From NCBI RefSeq assembly GCF_017874595.1, contig NZ_JAGILA010000006.1:62001-126000 (forward strand): a stretch of DNA of 64,000 nt, given 5' to 3'. The position numbers and the translations under genes were made by a program. Below, in pieces: positions 1-9,386 of this stretch (its first letter is position 1; every line of letters starts with the position of its first letter). This DNA is from Sinorhizobium kostiense (GTDB taxonomy: Bacteria; Pseudomonadota; Alphaproteobacteria; Rhizobiales; Rhizobiaceae). The notes under the pieces were generated by a model, which had not been told where the DNA came from, did not search any database, and saw only the letters and a list, made by a program, of their open reading frames with translations.

Positions 1-1169
1 GCCGCATCGCCGAAACGCGTCGGCAGGTGGATCGGCCGGTAACGCCCGATCTCACTGTTGACCCGGCTTTCGACCGAAGGCGTGGCGGAGACCAGCACGA
101 CCGGGAAACCGCTGATGCGGCCGCGCACGACCGCCATGTCACGCGCATTGTAGAAGACACGATCCTCCTGCTTGTAGGCGGGATCGTGCTCTTCGTCGAC
201 GATGATGAGGCCCAGATCCTCGAAAGGCAGGAACAGGGCCGAACGCGCGCCGGCGACGACGCGCACCTGGCCGGTCGTCACCTGTCGCCAGACCTTTTCC
301 CTGGTGCGCGGCGCGAGGTCGGAATGCCACTCCGCCGGCTTCGCTCCGAAGCGATCCTGGAAGCGTTCCATGAAGCTTGCGGTCAGCGCTATTTCCGGAA
401 GCAGGATGAGCACCTGCTTGCCGGCCCGAAGCGTCGCCGCGATTGCCTCGAAATAGACCTCGGTCTTGCCGGAACCGGTAACGCCATCGATCAGCGAGAC
501 GGAGAAATTGCGCGCCTCGACCGCCGTGAGCAGATCCGCGGCCGCCTGCCGCTGCGGCCCCTCGAGGCGCGGTACGGCAAAATCCGGATCGGGGGCGGTG
601 ACGACCGGCGGCGGCGGCACGAAAACCGTTTCGAACACGCCCTGCGCCTGAAGGCCGTCGATGACGCTCGACGAGACACCGGCCGCATGGGCAAGTCCTG
701 AGCGGGTCCAGGAATATCCGTCGCTCGCCGCAGCGATCACCCGCTCGCGCGTCGCCGTCATCCGTTCCGGCCGTCTTTCGGTAAGACGCAACGCTTCCAC
801 CATCGGCTCCGGATCGAAGGCGGTCGGCGCCCTGAGCGCCATGCGCGCGACAAGCCCCGGTGGCGTTATCGTATAGTTGGCCACCCAGTCCAGGAAGGTG
901 CGCATGTCACGGTTGAGCGGCGGACAATCGAAAACCTTCTCGATCGCCTTCAGCTTCTTGGGGTCGACCGTGCCGTCGTCGGGGCCATCCCAGACGACGC
1001 CGACGACGAGGCGAGGGCCGAGCGGCACCTGTACGATCGATCCCGGTTCGACCGCCATCCGATCCGGCACGACGTAGGAATACCCCCTCGGCGCCGGCAT
1101 CGGCAGCAGGACGGGCACCACACGGCGATCGAGTACGTCCCCGAATAAATCGGTTGAATCGAGAGTCAT
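1..1169 (-). CDS. priA: Primosomal protein N' (replication restart helicase PriA), N-terminal part; C-terminus beyond window
   Basis: The reverse strand reads open from an ATG at 1169 to the window edge, giving about 389 residues of a protein that is normally about 730. It begins MTLDSTDLFGD. It shows the PriA 3'-DNA-binding domain, then a Walker A motif (GVTGSGKTEVY), the DEEH box in IIVDEEHDPAYKQ, and the VLVSATPS motif of superfamily 2 helicases. PriA reloads the replicative helicase at stalled forks. It is divergent from the transaldolase gene across about 170 bases. The zinc-binding and C-terminal helicase parts are not visible. Identification is secure. Confidence 0.95.
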   Translation of the reverse strand, partial: MTLDSTDLFGDVLDRRVVPVLLPMPAPRGYSYVVPDRMAVEPGSIVQVPLGPRLVVGVVWDGPDDGTVDPKKLKAIEKVFDCPPLNRDMRTFLDWVANYTITPPGLVARMALRAPTAFDPEPMVEALRLTERRPERMTATRERVIAAASDGYSWTRSGLAHAAGVSSSVIDGLQAQGVFETVFVPPPPVVTAPDPDFAVPRLEGPQRQAAADLLTAVEARNFSVSLIDGVTGSGKTEVYFEAIAATLRAGKQVLILLPEIALTASFMERFQDRFGAKPAEWHSDLAPRTREKVWRQVTTGQVRVVAGARSALFLPFEDLGLIIVDEEHDPAYKQEDRVFYNARDMAVVRGRISGFPVVLVSATPSVESRVNSEIGRYRPIHLPTRFGDA

Positions 1170-1336
1170 TTTGCCGTGACCTTGCCACCGCTTTCGGCTA
1201 AAGAAAACTGCGCAGCGAACCGCTGCCTTGTGGATAGCAGGGTTTGTCACGGTTCCGCCCGAGTTTCAACGCGCGCGATTTTCGCCACCCGACAGTGGAG
1301 AAGCGCCCGAACGGCTGAGTGCCAAGGAAGGCTCCC

Positions 1337-1990
1337 ATGAAATTTTTCGTCGATACCGCCGATGTGAAGGAAATCCGGGAACTGAACGATCTCGGCCTGC
1401 TCGACGGCGTCACCACCAATCCCTCGCTGATCCTGAAGTCGGGTCGCGACATTGTCGAGGTCACCAAGGAAATCTGCTCGATCGTCGACGGTCCGGTCTC
1501 GGCGGAAGTCACCGCGACCGAATATGGCGAGATGATGAGGGAAGCGGCGGCGCTCGCGAAGATCGCCGACAATATCTGCATCAAGCTGCCGCTGACGCTT
1601 GACGGCTTGAAGGCCTGCAAGGCGCTGACCTCGGACGGGCACCAGACCAATGTCACGCTCTGCTTCTCGGCCAACCAGGCGCTGCTCGCCGCCAAGGCGG
1701 GCGCGACCTTCGTTTCGCCCTTCATCGGCCGCCTCGACGACATCGCCTTCGACGGCATGGACCTGATCCGCGAGATCCGCCACATCTTCGACAATTACGG
1801 TTTTGAGACCGAAATTCTCGCTGCCTCGATACGCACGGTCAACCACGTCAAGGAAGCCGCCCTCATCGGCGCCGACGTCGTCACCGCACCGCCGGCAACG
1901 CTGAAGGCGCTCGTCAAGCACCCGCTGACCGACAAAGGTCTCGAAATGTTCCTCGCCGACTGGGCGAAGACCGGTCAGAAGATCGGCTGA
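1337..1990 (+). CDS. tal: Probable transaldolase (small transaldolase / fructose-6-phosphate aldolase family)
   Basis: A 217-residue protein beginning [10 protein letters not shown]. Its length fits the short transaldolase class rather than the 310-residue class. The Schiff-base lysine lies in [10 protein letters not shown], and the TNPSL and APPATLKAL signatures are present. It would transfer dihydroxyacetone units in the non-oxidative pentose phosphate pathway, in the cytoplasm. I chose the ATG at 1337 over an upstream in-frame start at 1319 because AAGGAAGG sits just before it and family members begin MKFF. A hairpin terminator follows. Transaldolase and F6P-aldolase activity cannot be separated by reading. 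Confidence 0.93.
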   Translation: MKFFVDTADVKEIRELNDLGLLDGVTTNPSLILKSGRDIVEVTKEICSIVDGPVSAEVTATEYGEMMREAAALAKIADNICIKLPLTLDGLKACKALTSDGHQTNVTLCFSANQALLAAKAGATFVSPFIGRLDDIAFDGMDLIREIRHIFDNYGFETEILAASIRTVNHVKEAALIGADVVTAPPATLKALVKHPLTDKGLEMFLADWAKTGQKIG

Positions 1991-2019
1991 TCGGCGGAGA
2001 TCACGCCGCAGCATTAGGA

Positions 2020-2046
2020 GGCTCCGCAGCGATGCGGGGCCTTTTT
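2020..2046 (+). terminator. Rho-independent terminator after tal
   Basis: An 8-bp stem (GGCTCCGC with GCGGGGCC, one G-T pair) with a 6-base loop is followed by TTTTT. It lies 30 bases after the tal stop and touches the 3' end of the convergent ATPase gene. Confidence 0.75.
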
Positions 2047-3179
2047 CATTCGTCCTCGCCGTCTAGCGAACCGGTGAGGCGCATTCCATCGATCGACGTG
2101 GCGCCGTTCTTGCGGACCACCCGTCGCGGCCGCACGCCGCAACGCTCTTGAACCGCCGCCGCCAGGCGCTCGGAGTGAGTGACGATCCAGATCTGGCTGT
2201 CTCTGGAAGCGCTCACGATCATATCCGCAAGCGCCGGCAGCATATCCGGATAGAGGCTCGTCTCCGGTTCGTTGAGCGCGATGAAAGGCGGGCGACGGTA
2301 GGAAAGCAGCGCAGCGGCAAGGGCCAGGAAGCGCATCTGTCCGTCCGAAAGCTCGCGCGGCAAGAAGGGGCGTTGCGGAAATTCGGGAAAGACCAGCGCG
2401 AATTCGGCGAATTGCCCCGGCGGCGGCACCTCGAGCTTCGCACCGCCAAAGGCGCTTGCCACGGCCCGGTCGAGATCGAGCGTGTCTTCGCGCGTGTGGT
2501 AGAGCGTTGCAAAGACCGCGGCCATGTTGCCGCCTTCTTCGTCGAGCATCGGCGCAGTCACCGCCAGGCATGGCGCCCGCAAGGGCGAATCGCGATCGGT
2601 GCGGAAGCCATGAAAGAAGCGCCACTGGCCGATGGCCCGCCTGACCGCGCCAATTTCGGGGTAGTGACCCGCATCACCGAGAAGCGATACCGCCGTTTCC
2701 GACTGCATCGCCTCGCCCGGATAGTCTTCCAAGCGCCCGTGCTCACCGCGAACGGCTATGCTCGGCCCCGCCCGTTTCATCATCGTGACGGGCCTGCGGC
2801 CGGTCTCGACGCTCAGCTCCTCCTCCTTCACCTGCGGCTCAAAGCTGAAGCCGGCGGCTGCCGGGGGCTTCAGACCCGCTTCGATCCGGTATCGGAACGT
2901 GATTGCGCGCTCCTCGTCGATCAGTTCTGTCATAAGGCAGATGCGCACAGCCTTGCCGGCTCGGCGCGCACCGCTCCAGAGGGCGGACGACATCCCTCCT
3001 TCCGCAGCGATGTCGCGCGCAAAACTGCCCCGCATTGCCGATTGCACCAGTTGCAGCGCACGATAGAGGTTGGATTTTCGGACACCATTCTCGCCGATGA
3101 ACAGGTTGACGTCGGCCGTATCAATGCGCAGGGAGCGCAATGAGCGGTAGTTTTCTACAGACATGGAGCGAAGCAGCAT
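2046..3179 (-). CDS. AAA/ABC-type ATPase of the RecF/OLD-like COG4637 kind, with an altered Walker A motif
   Basis: A 377-residue protein that reads as a SMC/RecF-like ATPase: an N-terminal strand with NYRSLRSLRI, a P-loop region near residues 28-36, an ABC-signature-like LSDGQMRFLALA, then ALNEPETSLYPDML (Walker B) and IVTHSERLA (switch histidine). Unusually, the P-loop reads GENGVRKSN, with arginine where the family has the second glycine of GxxxxGKS (CGA instead of GGA). This may weaken nucleotide binding. I use the ATG at 3179; an earlier in-frame start at 3296 lacks family similarity. It lies 34 bases after the acyltransferase gene, so probably co-transcribed. The function is unknown; DNA-end or repair roles are only a family inference. 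Confidence 0.8.
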   Translation of the reverse strand: MLLRSMSVENYRSLRSLRIDTADVNLFIGENGVRKSNLYRALQLVQSAMRGSFARDIAAEGGMSSALWSGARRAGKAVRICLMTELIDEERAITFRYRIEAGLKPPAAAGFSFEPQVKEEELSVETGRRPVTMMKRAGPSIAVRGEHGRLEDYPGEAMQSETAVSLLGDAGHYPEIGAVRRAIGQWRFFHGFRTDRDSPLRAPCLAVTAPMLDEEGGNMAAVFATLYHTREDTLDLDRAVASAFGGAKLEVPPPGQFAEFALVFPEFPQRPFLPRELSDGQMRFLALAAALLSYRRPPFIALNEPETSLYPDMLPALADMIVSASRDSQIWIVTHSERLAAAVQERCGVRPRRVVRKNGATSIDGMRLTGSLDGEDE

Positions 3180-3213
3180 GGCTCTAACCTGGGCGCGCTC
3201 TTCGCCAAAAGCC

Positions 3214-4128
3214 TCACGCTGGAACCTTGGCCTGGGGATCGAAGGCCGCATCGCCGTCTCGCGCGAGCGCGAAAACCGTGTGGTGCTCGAGCGCACGGGT
3301 AACGTCCATCGGATCGCCGTCCAGCGCCTCAGGCGCGATCAGGTTGCCGATCCGGAAGTCGAAGAGGTCGCCCTTCTTGTTGAGAAGCTCGTGGAAGACG
3401 GTCATGTCGCGCAGTTCCGTCGACCACTTCGCGAACCAGTAGAACAGGCCGGAATTGCGCGCGCTCATGTGGACCGGCAGGATTGGCAAACCGTACTTGC
3501 GGGCGAAACTGATGGCTGAACTTTTCCACGGACGCTCGTTGAGACGCCCATCTGCCCAATAGGCGATTCGACCGGAGGGGAAGAGTACGGTCGCCTTCCC
3601 CGCTTCGATGGCACGATTGGTGACCTGCAGCGTCTCGCGTGCCTTGAGCTTCGACTTGTGCTCCTCCCGCCACTCGACCGGGATGATCATCTCAACGAAG
3701 CGCGGATTGACGCGGATGGCATCGCGGTTGGCGAAGAACATCATGTCGGGCCGGCGGCTCTTGAGAAGGTCGAAGACGGCGATGCCGTCGGCGATGCCGG
3801 TCGGGTGGTTGCTGACGAGCAGGAAGCCGCCGCGCGCCGGTATGCGCTCCGGCTTGTCGACGCGGATGTCGAGTGAGAGCAGCGAACTTAAATGCTCGAA
3901 GGCCTGGAAGCCCTGCATGTTGGCGACGGAATCGGCGAATTCGATCGCCTTGCGGTAGTTAAGCAGAGTGTAGAGAAAGGGCCGCATCACGGGCCATAGC
4001 GGATGCCGGACGATCTTCTGGCCGCGTTCGGCAATCAGCGTGTCGACGATGTGGCCAGGCTGTCCCTGTGAGACCAGCGCGACAGCCTCTGCAAAATGCG
4101 CCAACGCGCCCGAATCACGTCTCGCCAT
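3214..4128 (-). CDS. Glycerolphosphate/lysophospholipid-type acyltransferase family protein
   Basis: A 304-residue protein with the acyltransferase HX4D box as NHPTGIAD (His108, Asp113), followed by block III FPSGRIAY near residues 183-190. No long hydrophobic anchor is evident. The family transfers acyl chains to glycerolipids or related acceptors at the inner membrane face; the acceptor cannot be told here. The ORF extends upstream to 4314, but ATG 4128 (MARRDSGALAHF) gives the compact family length. It is transcribed away from xerC and heads a likely two-gene unit with the ATPase. Confidence 0.8.
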   Translation of the reverse strand: MARRDSGALAHFAEAVALVSQGQPGHIVDTLIAERGQKIVRHPLWPVMRPFLYTLLNYRKAIEFADSVANMQGFQAFEHLSSLLSLDIRVDKPERIPARGGFLLVSNHPTGIADGIAVFDLLKSRRPDMMFFANRDAIRVNPRFVEMIIPVEWREEHKSKLKARETLQVTNRAIEAGKATVLFPSGRIAYWADGRLNERPWKSSAISFARKYGLPILPVHMSARNSGLFYWFAKWSTELRDMTVFHELLNKKGDLFDFRIGNLIAPEALDGDPMDVTRALEHHTVFALARDGDAAFDPQAKVPA

Positions 4129-4331
4129 AAGTGTACCCGCTTTGCTGAGGCGAACATCGCAGTTCAATATGATCGAACAATGACAAAATCCAAGGGGCTG
4201 TTGGCGAACAAATGATACGTTAGCAAAAACATAAGCGCCCGGTGGCAAAGTGGCGCGGGAGGAAAAGCACGAGCGGTTTTCCTGCCCCGCACCAACTTCT
4301 TGGAAACGCAGCAATCACGCCTGGGCCGAGG

Positions 4332-5267
4332 ATGAACGACCTTCTTGTAATAGGCCACCCAGAGGTTATGGCAGAGCGTCGAAGGTGGCTTGCGACTCTC
4401 GCCGAAGAACGCCGGCTTTCTGAAAAGACGATCGAGGCTTATGAGCGCGACACGCGGCAGTTCCTCACCTTTCTGACGGGGCACCTCGCCGGTCCTCCCG
4501 CGCTCGCCGACATTCGCGCGCTTCGTCCCGCCGACCTGCGAGGCTTTCTCGCGCAACGCCGCAAGGGCGGCGCGGGGGCGCGCACGCTCGGACGCGGGCT
4601 CGCAGGCCTGCGGTCGTTCCTGCGCTATCTCGAGCGAAACGGCCTCGCCAATGCCGCAGGCGCGGCTGCCGTGCGCTCGCCGAAACAGCCGAAATCGCTG
4701 CCGAAGCCGCTCACCGACCGCGATGCGCTGAAGGTGGTCACGGCCGATGCACAGCTCGCCGAGGAGCCTTGGATCGCCGCGCGGAACGCCGCCGTGCTGA
4801 CGCTTCTCTACGGCTGCGGTCTGCGCATCTCCGAAGCGCTTGGCCTGACGGCGGACGATTTTGCAGGCATGCCGACGTCGCTCAGGATTACCGGCAAAGG
4901 CGGCAAGACCCGGATCGTACCGCTGATTGCCGCGGCCAACGAGGCGGTCGCGGCCTATCGCAAGCTCTGCCCCTACCACCTCGGTCAGCGCGAGGCACTC
5001 TTCCGCGGCGCCCGCGGCGGGCGGCTGCAGCCAGCGATCATCCAGCGTGAGATGCAGAAGCTGCGGACCGCCCTCGGCCTCCCCGATTCGGCAACGCCGC
5101 ACGCGCTGCGGCATTCCTTTGCGACACATCTTCTGGCGGGTGGCGGGGATCTGCGAACGATCCAGGAACTGCTCGGCCATGCCAGCCTCTCGACCACGCA
5201 GGTCTATACCGGCGTCGACTCGGCACGCCTGCTCGAGATCTATGATCGCGCCCATCCGCGTGCCTGA
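4332..5267 (+). CDS. xerC: Tyrosine recombinase XerC (chromosome dimer resolution)
   Basis: A 311-residue tyrosine recombinase beginning MNDLLVIGHP, with an N-terminal SAM-like core-binding domain (about residues 15-105) and a catalytic domain. All catalytic residues are visible: Arg165 in GLRISEAL, Lys189 in GKGGKTR, His257/Arg260 in HALRH, His283 in LGHASLS, and nucleophile Tyr292 in TTQVYTG. It resolves chromosome dimers at dif with XerD, coordinated by FtsK, whose gene is also in this window. The core-gene neighbours argue for XerC rather than a phage integrase. An in-frame start at 4242 is possible but adds an unlikely tail. Confidence 0.92.
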   Translation: MNDLLVIGHPEVMAERRRWLATLAEERRLSEKTIEAYERDTRQFLTFLTGHLAGPPALADIRALRPADLRGFLAQRRKGGAGARTLGRGLAGLRSFLRYLERNGLANAAGAAAVRSPKQPKSLPKPLTDRDALKVVTADAQLAEEPWIAARNAAVLTLLYGCGLRISEALGLTADDFAGMPTSLRITGKGGKTRIVPLIAAANEAVAAYRKLCPYHLGQREALFRGARGGRLQPAIIQREMQKLRTALGLPDSATPHALRHSFATHLLAGGGDLRTIQELLGHASLSTTQVYTGVDSARLLEIYDRAHPRA

Positions 5268-5454
5268 ACGATGCATGCCTCTGCAGTCCTGTCTCCACTC
5301 CAACTGCGACAATCGATCTCGCCCAAAAGGGCAGGGCGCACTCTTCGCCGAATTGCTTTAATATCCGGCGCGCTTGCCCGTTAACCACGCCCGTTAAGAG
5401 ACCTGTGACCAGGGGGGCGTAGGCTTGCTTGTTACCACCCGGGAACAGACGCCC

Positions 5455-6537
5455 ATGACAACGACGATGCTCAGACCCGTTCGCACACTCGCGGCCAAGG
5501 CGGCCGATGGTCTCATCTGGCTGATCGCGCTCATCCACGTGATGATGGCCGCGAGCCTTGTCGTCGCCTTGCTCACCCTTTCGGACGCGAACGCCGCGGA
5601 AGATGAGGGGTGCGGCGGCCGCAACATCCTTGCGGCGCTGGAACAATCCGATCCCGCGCGGTTTGCGGCCTTGCGCGAGGAGGCCGCTGCCGTGCCGAAC
5701 GGAAAGGGTCTGCTCTGGAGGATCGAGGGGCGCGGGTCGGCGCCGTCCTTCCTGCTCGGCACCATGCATGTCACCGATCCGCGCGTCCTGGCGATGCCTG
5801 CGGGCGCCGCGGATGCTTTTGCCGGGGCCGCCACCGTGGTCGTCGAATCGGACGAGATCATCGACGAGAGGAAGGCCAGCGCCGCGATCATGATGCGGCC
5901 CGACCTCACCATGTTCGCGGACAACAGGACGATCGACGATTTCCTCACGCCGGAGGACCGGTTGCGCCTCGAGGCGGGGCTTAAAGCGCGCGGCATTCCG
6001 TTGCCGCTTGTCGCCAAGATGAAGCCCTGGATGATAGCGAGCTTCGTGGCGCTGCCAGCCTGCGAATTCTCGCGCAAGGCGGCGGGCACCGCCTTCCTCG
6101 ACAAGAGATTGGCCGAGGATGCCGTGAGCCAGGGCAAGGGCCTGAAGGGGTTGGAGACGCTGATCGAACAGCTTTCGGCCATGGATTCTCTCCCAGTCGA
6201 ATGGCACCTGAGGGCGCTGATCGATACGCTTGCGCTCGGCAGGACGATCGACGACGTCATCGCGACGATGACGGATCTCTATCTCGCCGGCGAAACGGGC
6301 ATGATCATGCCGATGATGAAAGCCGCGTCGGCCGAGACAGCGCCCGGTGATCTCGGCTACGCCGCTTTCGAGCAGCGGATCATCATCGACCGCAACAGGA
6401 CCATGGCGACCCGCGCCGAGCCGATCCTGAAGGAAGGCAAAGCCTTCATGGCTGTCGGGGCGCTGCATCTTCCGGGCAAGGAAGGTCTCATCGAGCTCTT
6501 GCGCCAGCAGGGCTTCACCGTGACGCCCGTACAGTAA
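5455..6537 (+). CDS. TraB/GumN (PF01963-type) exported protein
   Basis: About 360 residues. A long hydrophobic segment near residues 19-45 ends in DANAAED and reads as a signal peptide or anchor. Two family hallmarks follow: LLGTMHVTD early in the mature part and VGALHLPGKEG near the end. The paired GxxH motifs are shared with TraB/TIKI/GumN proteins, some of which are metalloproteases; activity in bacterial members is largely unproved. A TTG at 5425 preceded by AGGGGGG is an alternative start adding 10 residues. The 3' end overlaps the convergent DUF2867 gene by 23 bases. Confidence 0.82.
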   Translation: MTTTMLRPVRTLAAKAADGLIWLIALIHVMMAASLVVALLTLSDANAAEDEGCGGRNILAALEQSDPARFAALREEAAAVPNGKGLLWRIEGRGSAPSFLLGTMHVTDPRVLAMPAGAADAFAGAATVVVESDEIIDERKASAAIMMRPDLTMFADNRTIDDFLTPEDRLRLEAGLKARGIPLPLVAKMKPWMIASFVALPACEFSRKAAGTAFLDKRLAEDAVSQGKGLKGLETLIEQLSAMDSLPVEWHLRALIDTLALGRTIDDVIATMTDLYLAGETGMIMPMMKAASAETAPGDLGYAAFEQRIIIDRNRTMATRAEPILKEGKAFMAVGALHLPGKEGLIELLRQQGFTVTPVQ

Positions 6538-7015
6538 CCGGCTCATAGCGCGCGTTCACCTCGGCAAGCAAGGTCGGCACGATCGCCTTGTGAAAGGGCG
6601 TGACGGCAGCAAGGTAGAGATAACCGAGAAGATTCTTGCGGCGAACCAGCGTCGTGATGCCGATGACCTGGCTCTCGGCCGGGCCGTCGCGCACGTCGAC
6701 GACGATCCGGAAATCGAGATGGCGGTCGTCGAAGCCGAGTACGGTCTCGCGCTCGCCCTCCCCCACGATGGGGAATGCGCCGACAAGGCCGCCGGCGGCG
6801 GCCGGAATCGCGGCCTTGAGTCCGAAGGGCGCCATCAGGCGATTGCGTAGCGCCAGCAGGTTGCGAACCCAACGCGGCGCGCTTCCGAGCGTCCGCCTTG
6901 CCGCTTCCAAGGCGGTCAGCCGCTCGCCGAGAAAGAGGAGTTCGTAGCAATCCGCCCAGTCGGCGCCGGGCAGCCAGGCATTCGGCAGGCGAGCCGTAAC
7001 ACTGCGGGGTCTCAT
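6515..7015 (-). CDS. DUF2867 family protein
   Basis: A 166-residue protein starting MRPRSVTARLP. The pattern of two conserved halves (LGFDDRHLDFRI, then GITTLVRRKNLLGYLYL and TPFHKAIVPTLL) is what I associate with DUF2867, a small alpha/beta family of unknown function. No signal peptide or catalytic motif is seen. The ATG at 7015 was chosen over an arginine-rich upstream extension to 7123. It ends inside the 3' end of the convergent TraB/GumN gene. The 186 bases between this gene and lpdA hold nothing I recognise. Confidence 0.72.
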   Translation of the reverse strand: MRPRSVTARLPNAWLPGADWADCYELLFLGERLTALEAARRTLGSAPRWVRNLLALRNRLMAPFGLKAAIPAAAGGLVGAFPIVGEGERETVLGFDDRHLDFRIVVDVRDGPAESQVIGITTLVRRKNLLGYLYLAAVTPFHKAIVPTLLAEVNARYEPVTVRASR

Positions 7016-7201
7016 GAACACGATCCTTCTCGCACTCGCCGGAGGGCGATTGATCCGGCGGCCGTGACGGGCCGCTCGAGCGGCATGGACGAAGGATGCG
7101 GTTGTTGTCGGATCCCGTCTCACCCGTGGAGCACGTTCATGATTGCGCCCTGTGGCGGCGCAATGGCAGGAGGCCGCTTGTCGCAGCCCCCGGGCTATTT
7201 G

Positions 7202-8608
7202 TCACATATGGATCGGCTTGGCGAAGGTCGCGAGCGCCGCTTCCTTGACTGCTTCCGACATGGTCGGATGCGCGTGACAGGTGCGGCCGAGATCTTCGGA
7301 CGAGCCGCCGAACTCCATCAGCACGGCAATCTCGTGGATCATTTCGCCGGCGCCGAAACCGATGATATGGCCGCCGAGTACGCGATCGGTTTCCTTGTCG
7401 GCGAGGATCTTCACGAATCCGTCCGTCTGAAGCATCGCGCGGGCGCGGCCATTGGCGGTGAAGGGGAACTTGCCAACCCTGTAGGCGACGCCCGCGGCCT
7501 TCAGCTCCTCCTCCGTCTTGCCGACGGAAGCGACCTCCGGCTGCGTATAAACGACGCCCGGAATGACGTCATAGTTCACATGGCCCGCCTGCCCCGCGAT
7601 GATCTCCGCAACCGCGACGCCCTCGTCCTCGGCCTTGTGCGCAAGCATCGGGCCGCGCACGACGTCGCCGATCGCGTAAACGCCGGTGATGCTCGTCTGG
7701 AAGTGACTGTCGATTTCGATGCGGCCACGGGAATCGAGCACGACACCGGCTTTCGCGAGGCCCATATTCTCCGTGCAGGGCTTGCGGCCGGTCGCCACCA
7801 GCACGACCTCGGCATCAAGCGCCGTCGATTCGCCACCCTTGACCGGCTCGAAGGTGACCCTCGCGCCAGAGCCCGGTTTTTGGACGCTGGTCACCTTGGC
7901 GCCGAGTTTGATGTCGAGGCCTTGCTTCGTCAGCATGCGGTGGAGCTGCTTGGCGACTTCGCCATCCATTCCGCCGAGGATCGTGTCGAGATACTCGACG
8001 ACTGTAACCTTCGCGCCGAGACGTGCCCAGACCGAGCCGAGTTCGAGGCCGATGACGCCGCCCCCGACCACGATCATGCTCGCCGGCACCTTTTCCAGCT
8101 CCAGCGCTCCGGTCGACGAGATGATCACCTTCTCATCGAATTGAACGTCAACGCCCGGAATTCCGGCGACATCCGAGCCCGCGGCGATGACGATGTTCTT
8201 CGCTTCGAGGACCTGCTCCTCGCCTTTATCATTGGTGACGGAGGCCTTGCCCTGTCCGAGTACCTTGCCCAGCCCCTGGAAGGCGTCGATCTTGTTTTTC
8301 TTGAAGAGGAAGGACACGCCGTCGACATTCGCCTTAACCGTCGCGTCCTTATGGGCCATCATCTTTTCAAGGTTGAGCTTCGGACTTGCGACCTCCACGC
8401 CGAGCGCGTCGAGGCCGTGCTGGGCATGGTGATACATTTCGGAAGCGTGCAGCAGCGCCTTGGACGGAATACAGCCGACATTGAGGCAGGTGCCGCCAAA
8501 GGTGCTGCGCTTTTCGATCACGGCGACCTTCATGCCGAGCTGCGCTGCCTTGATGGCGCAGACATAGCCCCCAGGGCCGCTTCCGATAACGATGAGATCA
8601 TAAGCCAT
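7202..8608 (-). CDS. lpdA: Dihydrolipoamide dehydrogenase (E3)
   Basis: 468 residues. It has an FAD-binding GSGPGG (9-14), the redox disulfide CLNVGC (Cys41, Cys46), an NAD-binding VGGGVIGLELGS, and the C-terminal His447/Glu452 pair in HAHPTMSEA. E3 reoxidises the lipoyl groups of the 2-oxoglutarate dehydrogenase E2 and passes electrons to NAD+. Its place downstream of sucAB on the same strand marks it as the E3 of that complex. GGAAGGAAC precedes the ATG. The upstream ORF extension to 8653 overlaps the SDR stop region and is not used. Confidence 0.97.
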   Translation of the reverse strand: MAYDLIVIGSGPGGYVCAIKAAQLGMKVAVIEKRSTFGGTCLNVGCIPSKALLHASEMYHHAQHGLDALGVEVASPKLNLEKMMAHKDATVKANVDGVSFLFKKNKIDAFQGLGKVLGQGKASVTNDKGEEQVLEAKNIVIAAGSDVAGIPGVDVQFDEKVIISSTGALELEKVPASMIVVGGGVIGLELGSVWARLGAKVTVVEYLDTILGGMDGEVAKQLHRMLTKQGLDIKLGAKVTSVQKPGSGARVTFEPVKGGESTALDAEVVLVATGRKPCTENMGLAKAGVVLDSRGRIEIDSHFQTSITGVYAIGDVVRGPMLAHKAEDEGVAVAEIIAGQAGHVNYDVIPGVVYTQPEVASVGKTEEELKAAGVAYRVGKFPFTANGRARAMLQTDGFVKILADKETDRVLGGHIIGFGAGEMIHEIAVLMEFGGSSEDLGRTCHAHPTMSEAVKEAALATFAKPIHM

Positions 8609-8633
8609 ATATTGTTCCTTCCTGGGAGCGCGG

Positions 8634-9386
8634 TCATCGCCCGCCGCTGACACTGAGTATGGCCCCCGTCACATAAGTCGCCTTATCCGACAGGAGATAG
8701 AGAATTGCATCGGCTACTTCGCCGGCCGTGCCGGGCCGCTGCATGGGGATGGAAGAGGCCATTTGACGGGCGCGATCCGGCAGACCGCCGGAGGCATGGA
8801 TGTCCGTATCGATGATACCCGGCCGCACGGCATTGACGCGGATGCCTTCCGCCGCCACTTCGCGCGCAAGCCCGATCGTAAAACTGTCGATTGCCCCCTT
8901 GGTCGCGGCATAGTCGACATATTGCCCTGCCGAGCCGAGCACGGCTGCAGCGGACGAGAGATTGACGACCACACCGCCCTTCCCGCCATGGCGCGTCGAC
9001 ATGCGAAGCACCGCCTCTGCCGCGCAGCGGATGGCGCCGGTCACATTGATGCGGAACATCCGCTCCAGCCGTTCGGGCGAAATCTCGTCGATCCGCTGCG
9101 GCGGGCCGACGATACCGGCGTTGTTGACGAGACCGTCGAGCCGGCCGAAGGCGGCATCGACCGCCGCAAAGATCGCCCGTACGCCATTTTCCGAGCCGAC
9201 GTCGCCCTCGACCGCGATTGCCGAACCGCCCGCCTCGGAAATCCGGCGGGCCACCTCCTCCGCTGCCTGCCGGTTAGAGGCGTAGTTGATGGCCACCCGC
9301 CAACCTTCGCTCGCCGCCGCAAGGCAGACGGCCGCACCGATGCCGCGGCTACCGCCGGTCACGAGAAGAACGCGCCCTTCGCTCAT
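8634..9386 (-). CDS. SDR family NAD(P)-dependent oxidoreductase
   Basis: A 250-residue classical short-chain dehydrogenase: TGGSRGIG cofactor motif (10-17), NNAG near 88-91, serine around 145, and YAATK with Tyr159/Lys163. It resembles glucose/ribitol-type or FabG-like reductases, but no substrate can be assigned. Its ATG overlaps the stop of the exported-protein gene as ATGA, so translation is probably coupled. It lies 25 bases before lpdA within the suc cluster. Confidence 0.88.
   Translation of the reverse strand: MSEGRVLLVTGGSRGIGAAVCLAAASEGWRVAINYASNRQAAEEVARRISEAGGSAIAVEGDVGSENGVRAIFAAVDAAFGRLDGLVNNAGIVGPPQRIDEISPERLERMFRINVTGAIRCAAEAVLRMSTRHGGKGGVVVNLSSAAAVLGSAGQYVDYAATKGAIDSFTIGLAREVAAEGIRVNAVRPGIIDTDIHASGGLPDRARQMASSIPMQRPGTAGEVADAILYLLSDKATYVTGAILSVSGGR

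Noticed and set aside
4332..5267. XerC as a phage or island integrase
   Set aside because: It lies among core genes, has the standard XerC length and motifs, and has no tRNA next to it.
5376..5400. A CtrA-like pair of TTAA tetrads upstream of the TraB/GumN gene
   Set aside because: The spacing is nine bases rather than seven, so it does not meet the consensus.
5038..6546. A 502-codon minus-strand open frame
   Set aside because: It opposes the TraB/GumN gene and part of xerC; the composition is Arg/His-rich, as expected of a shadow.
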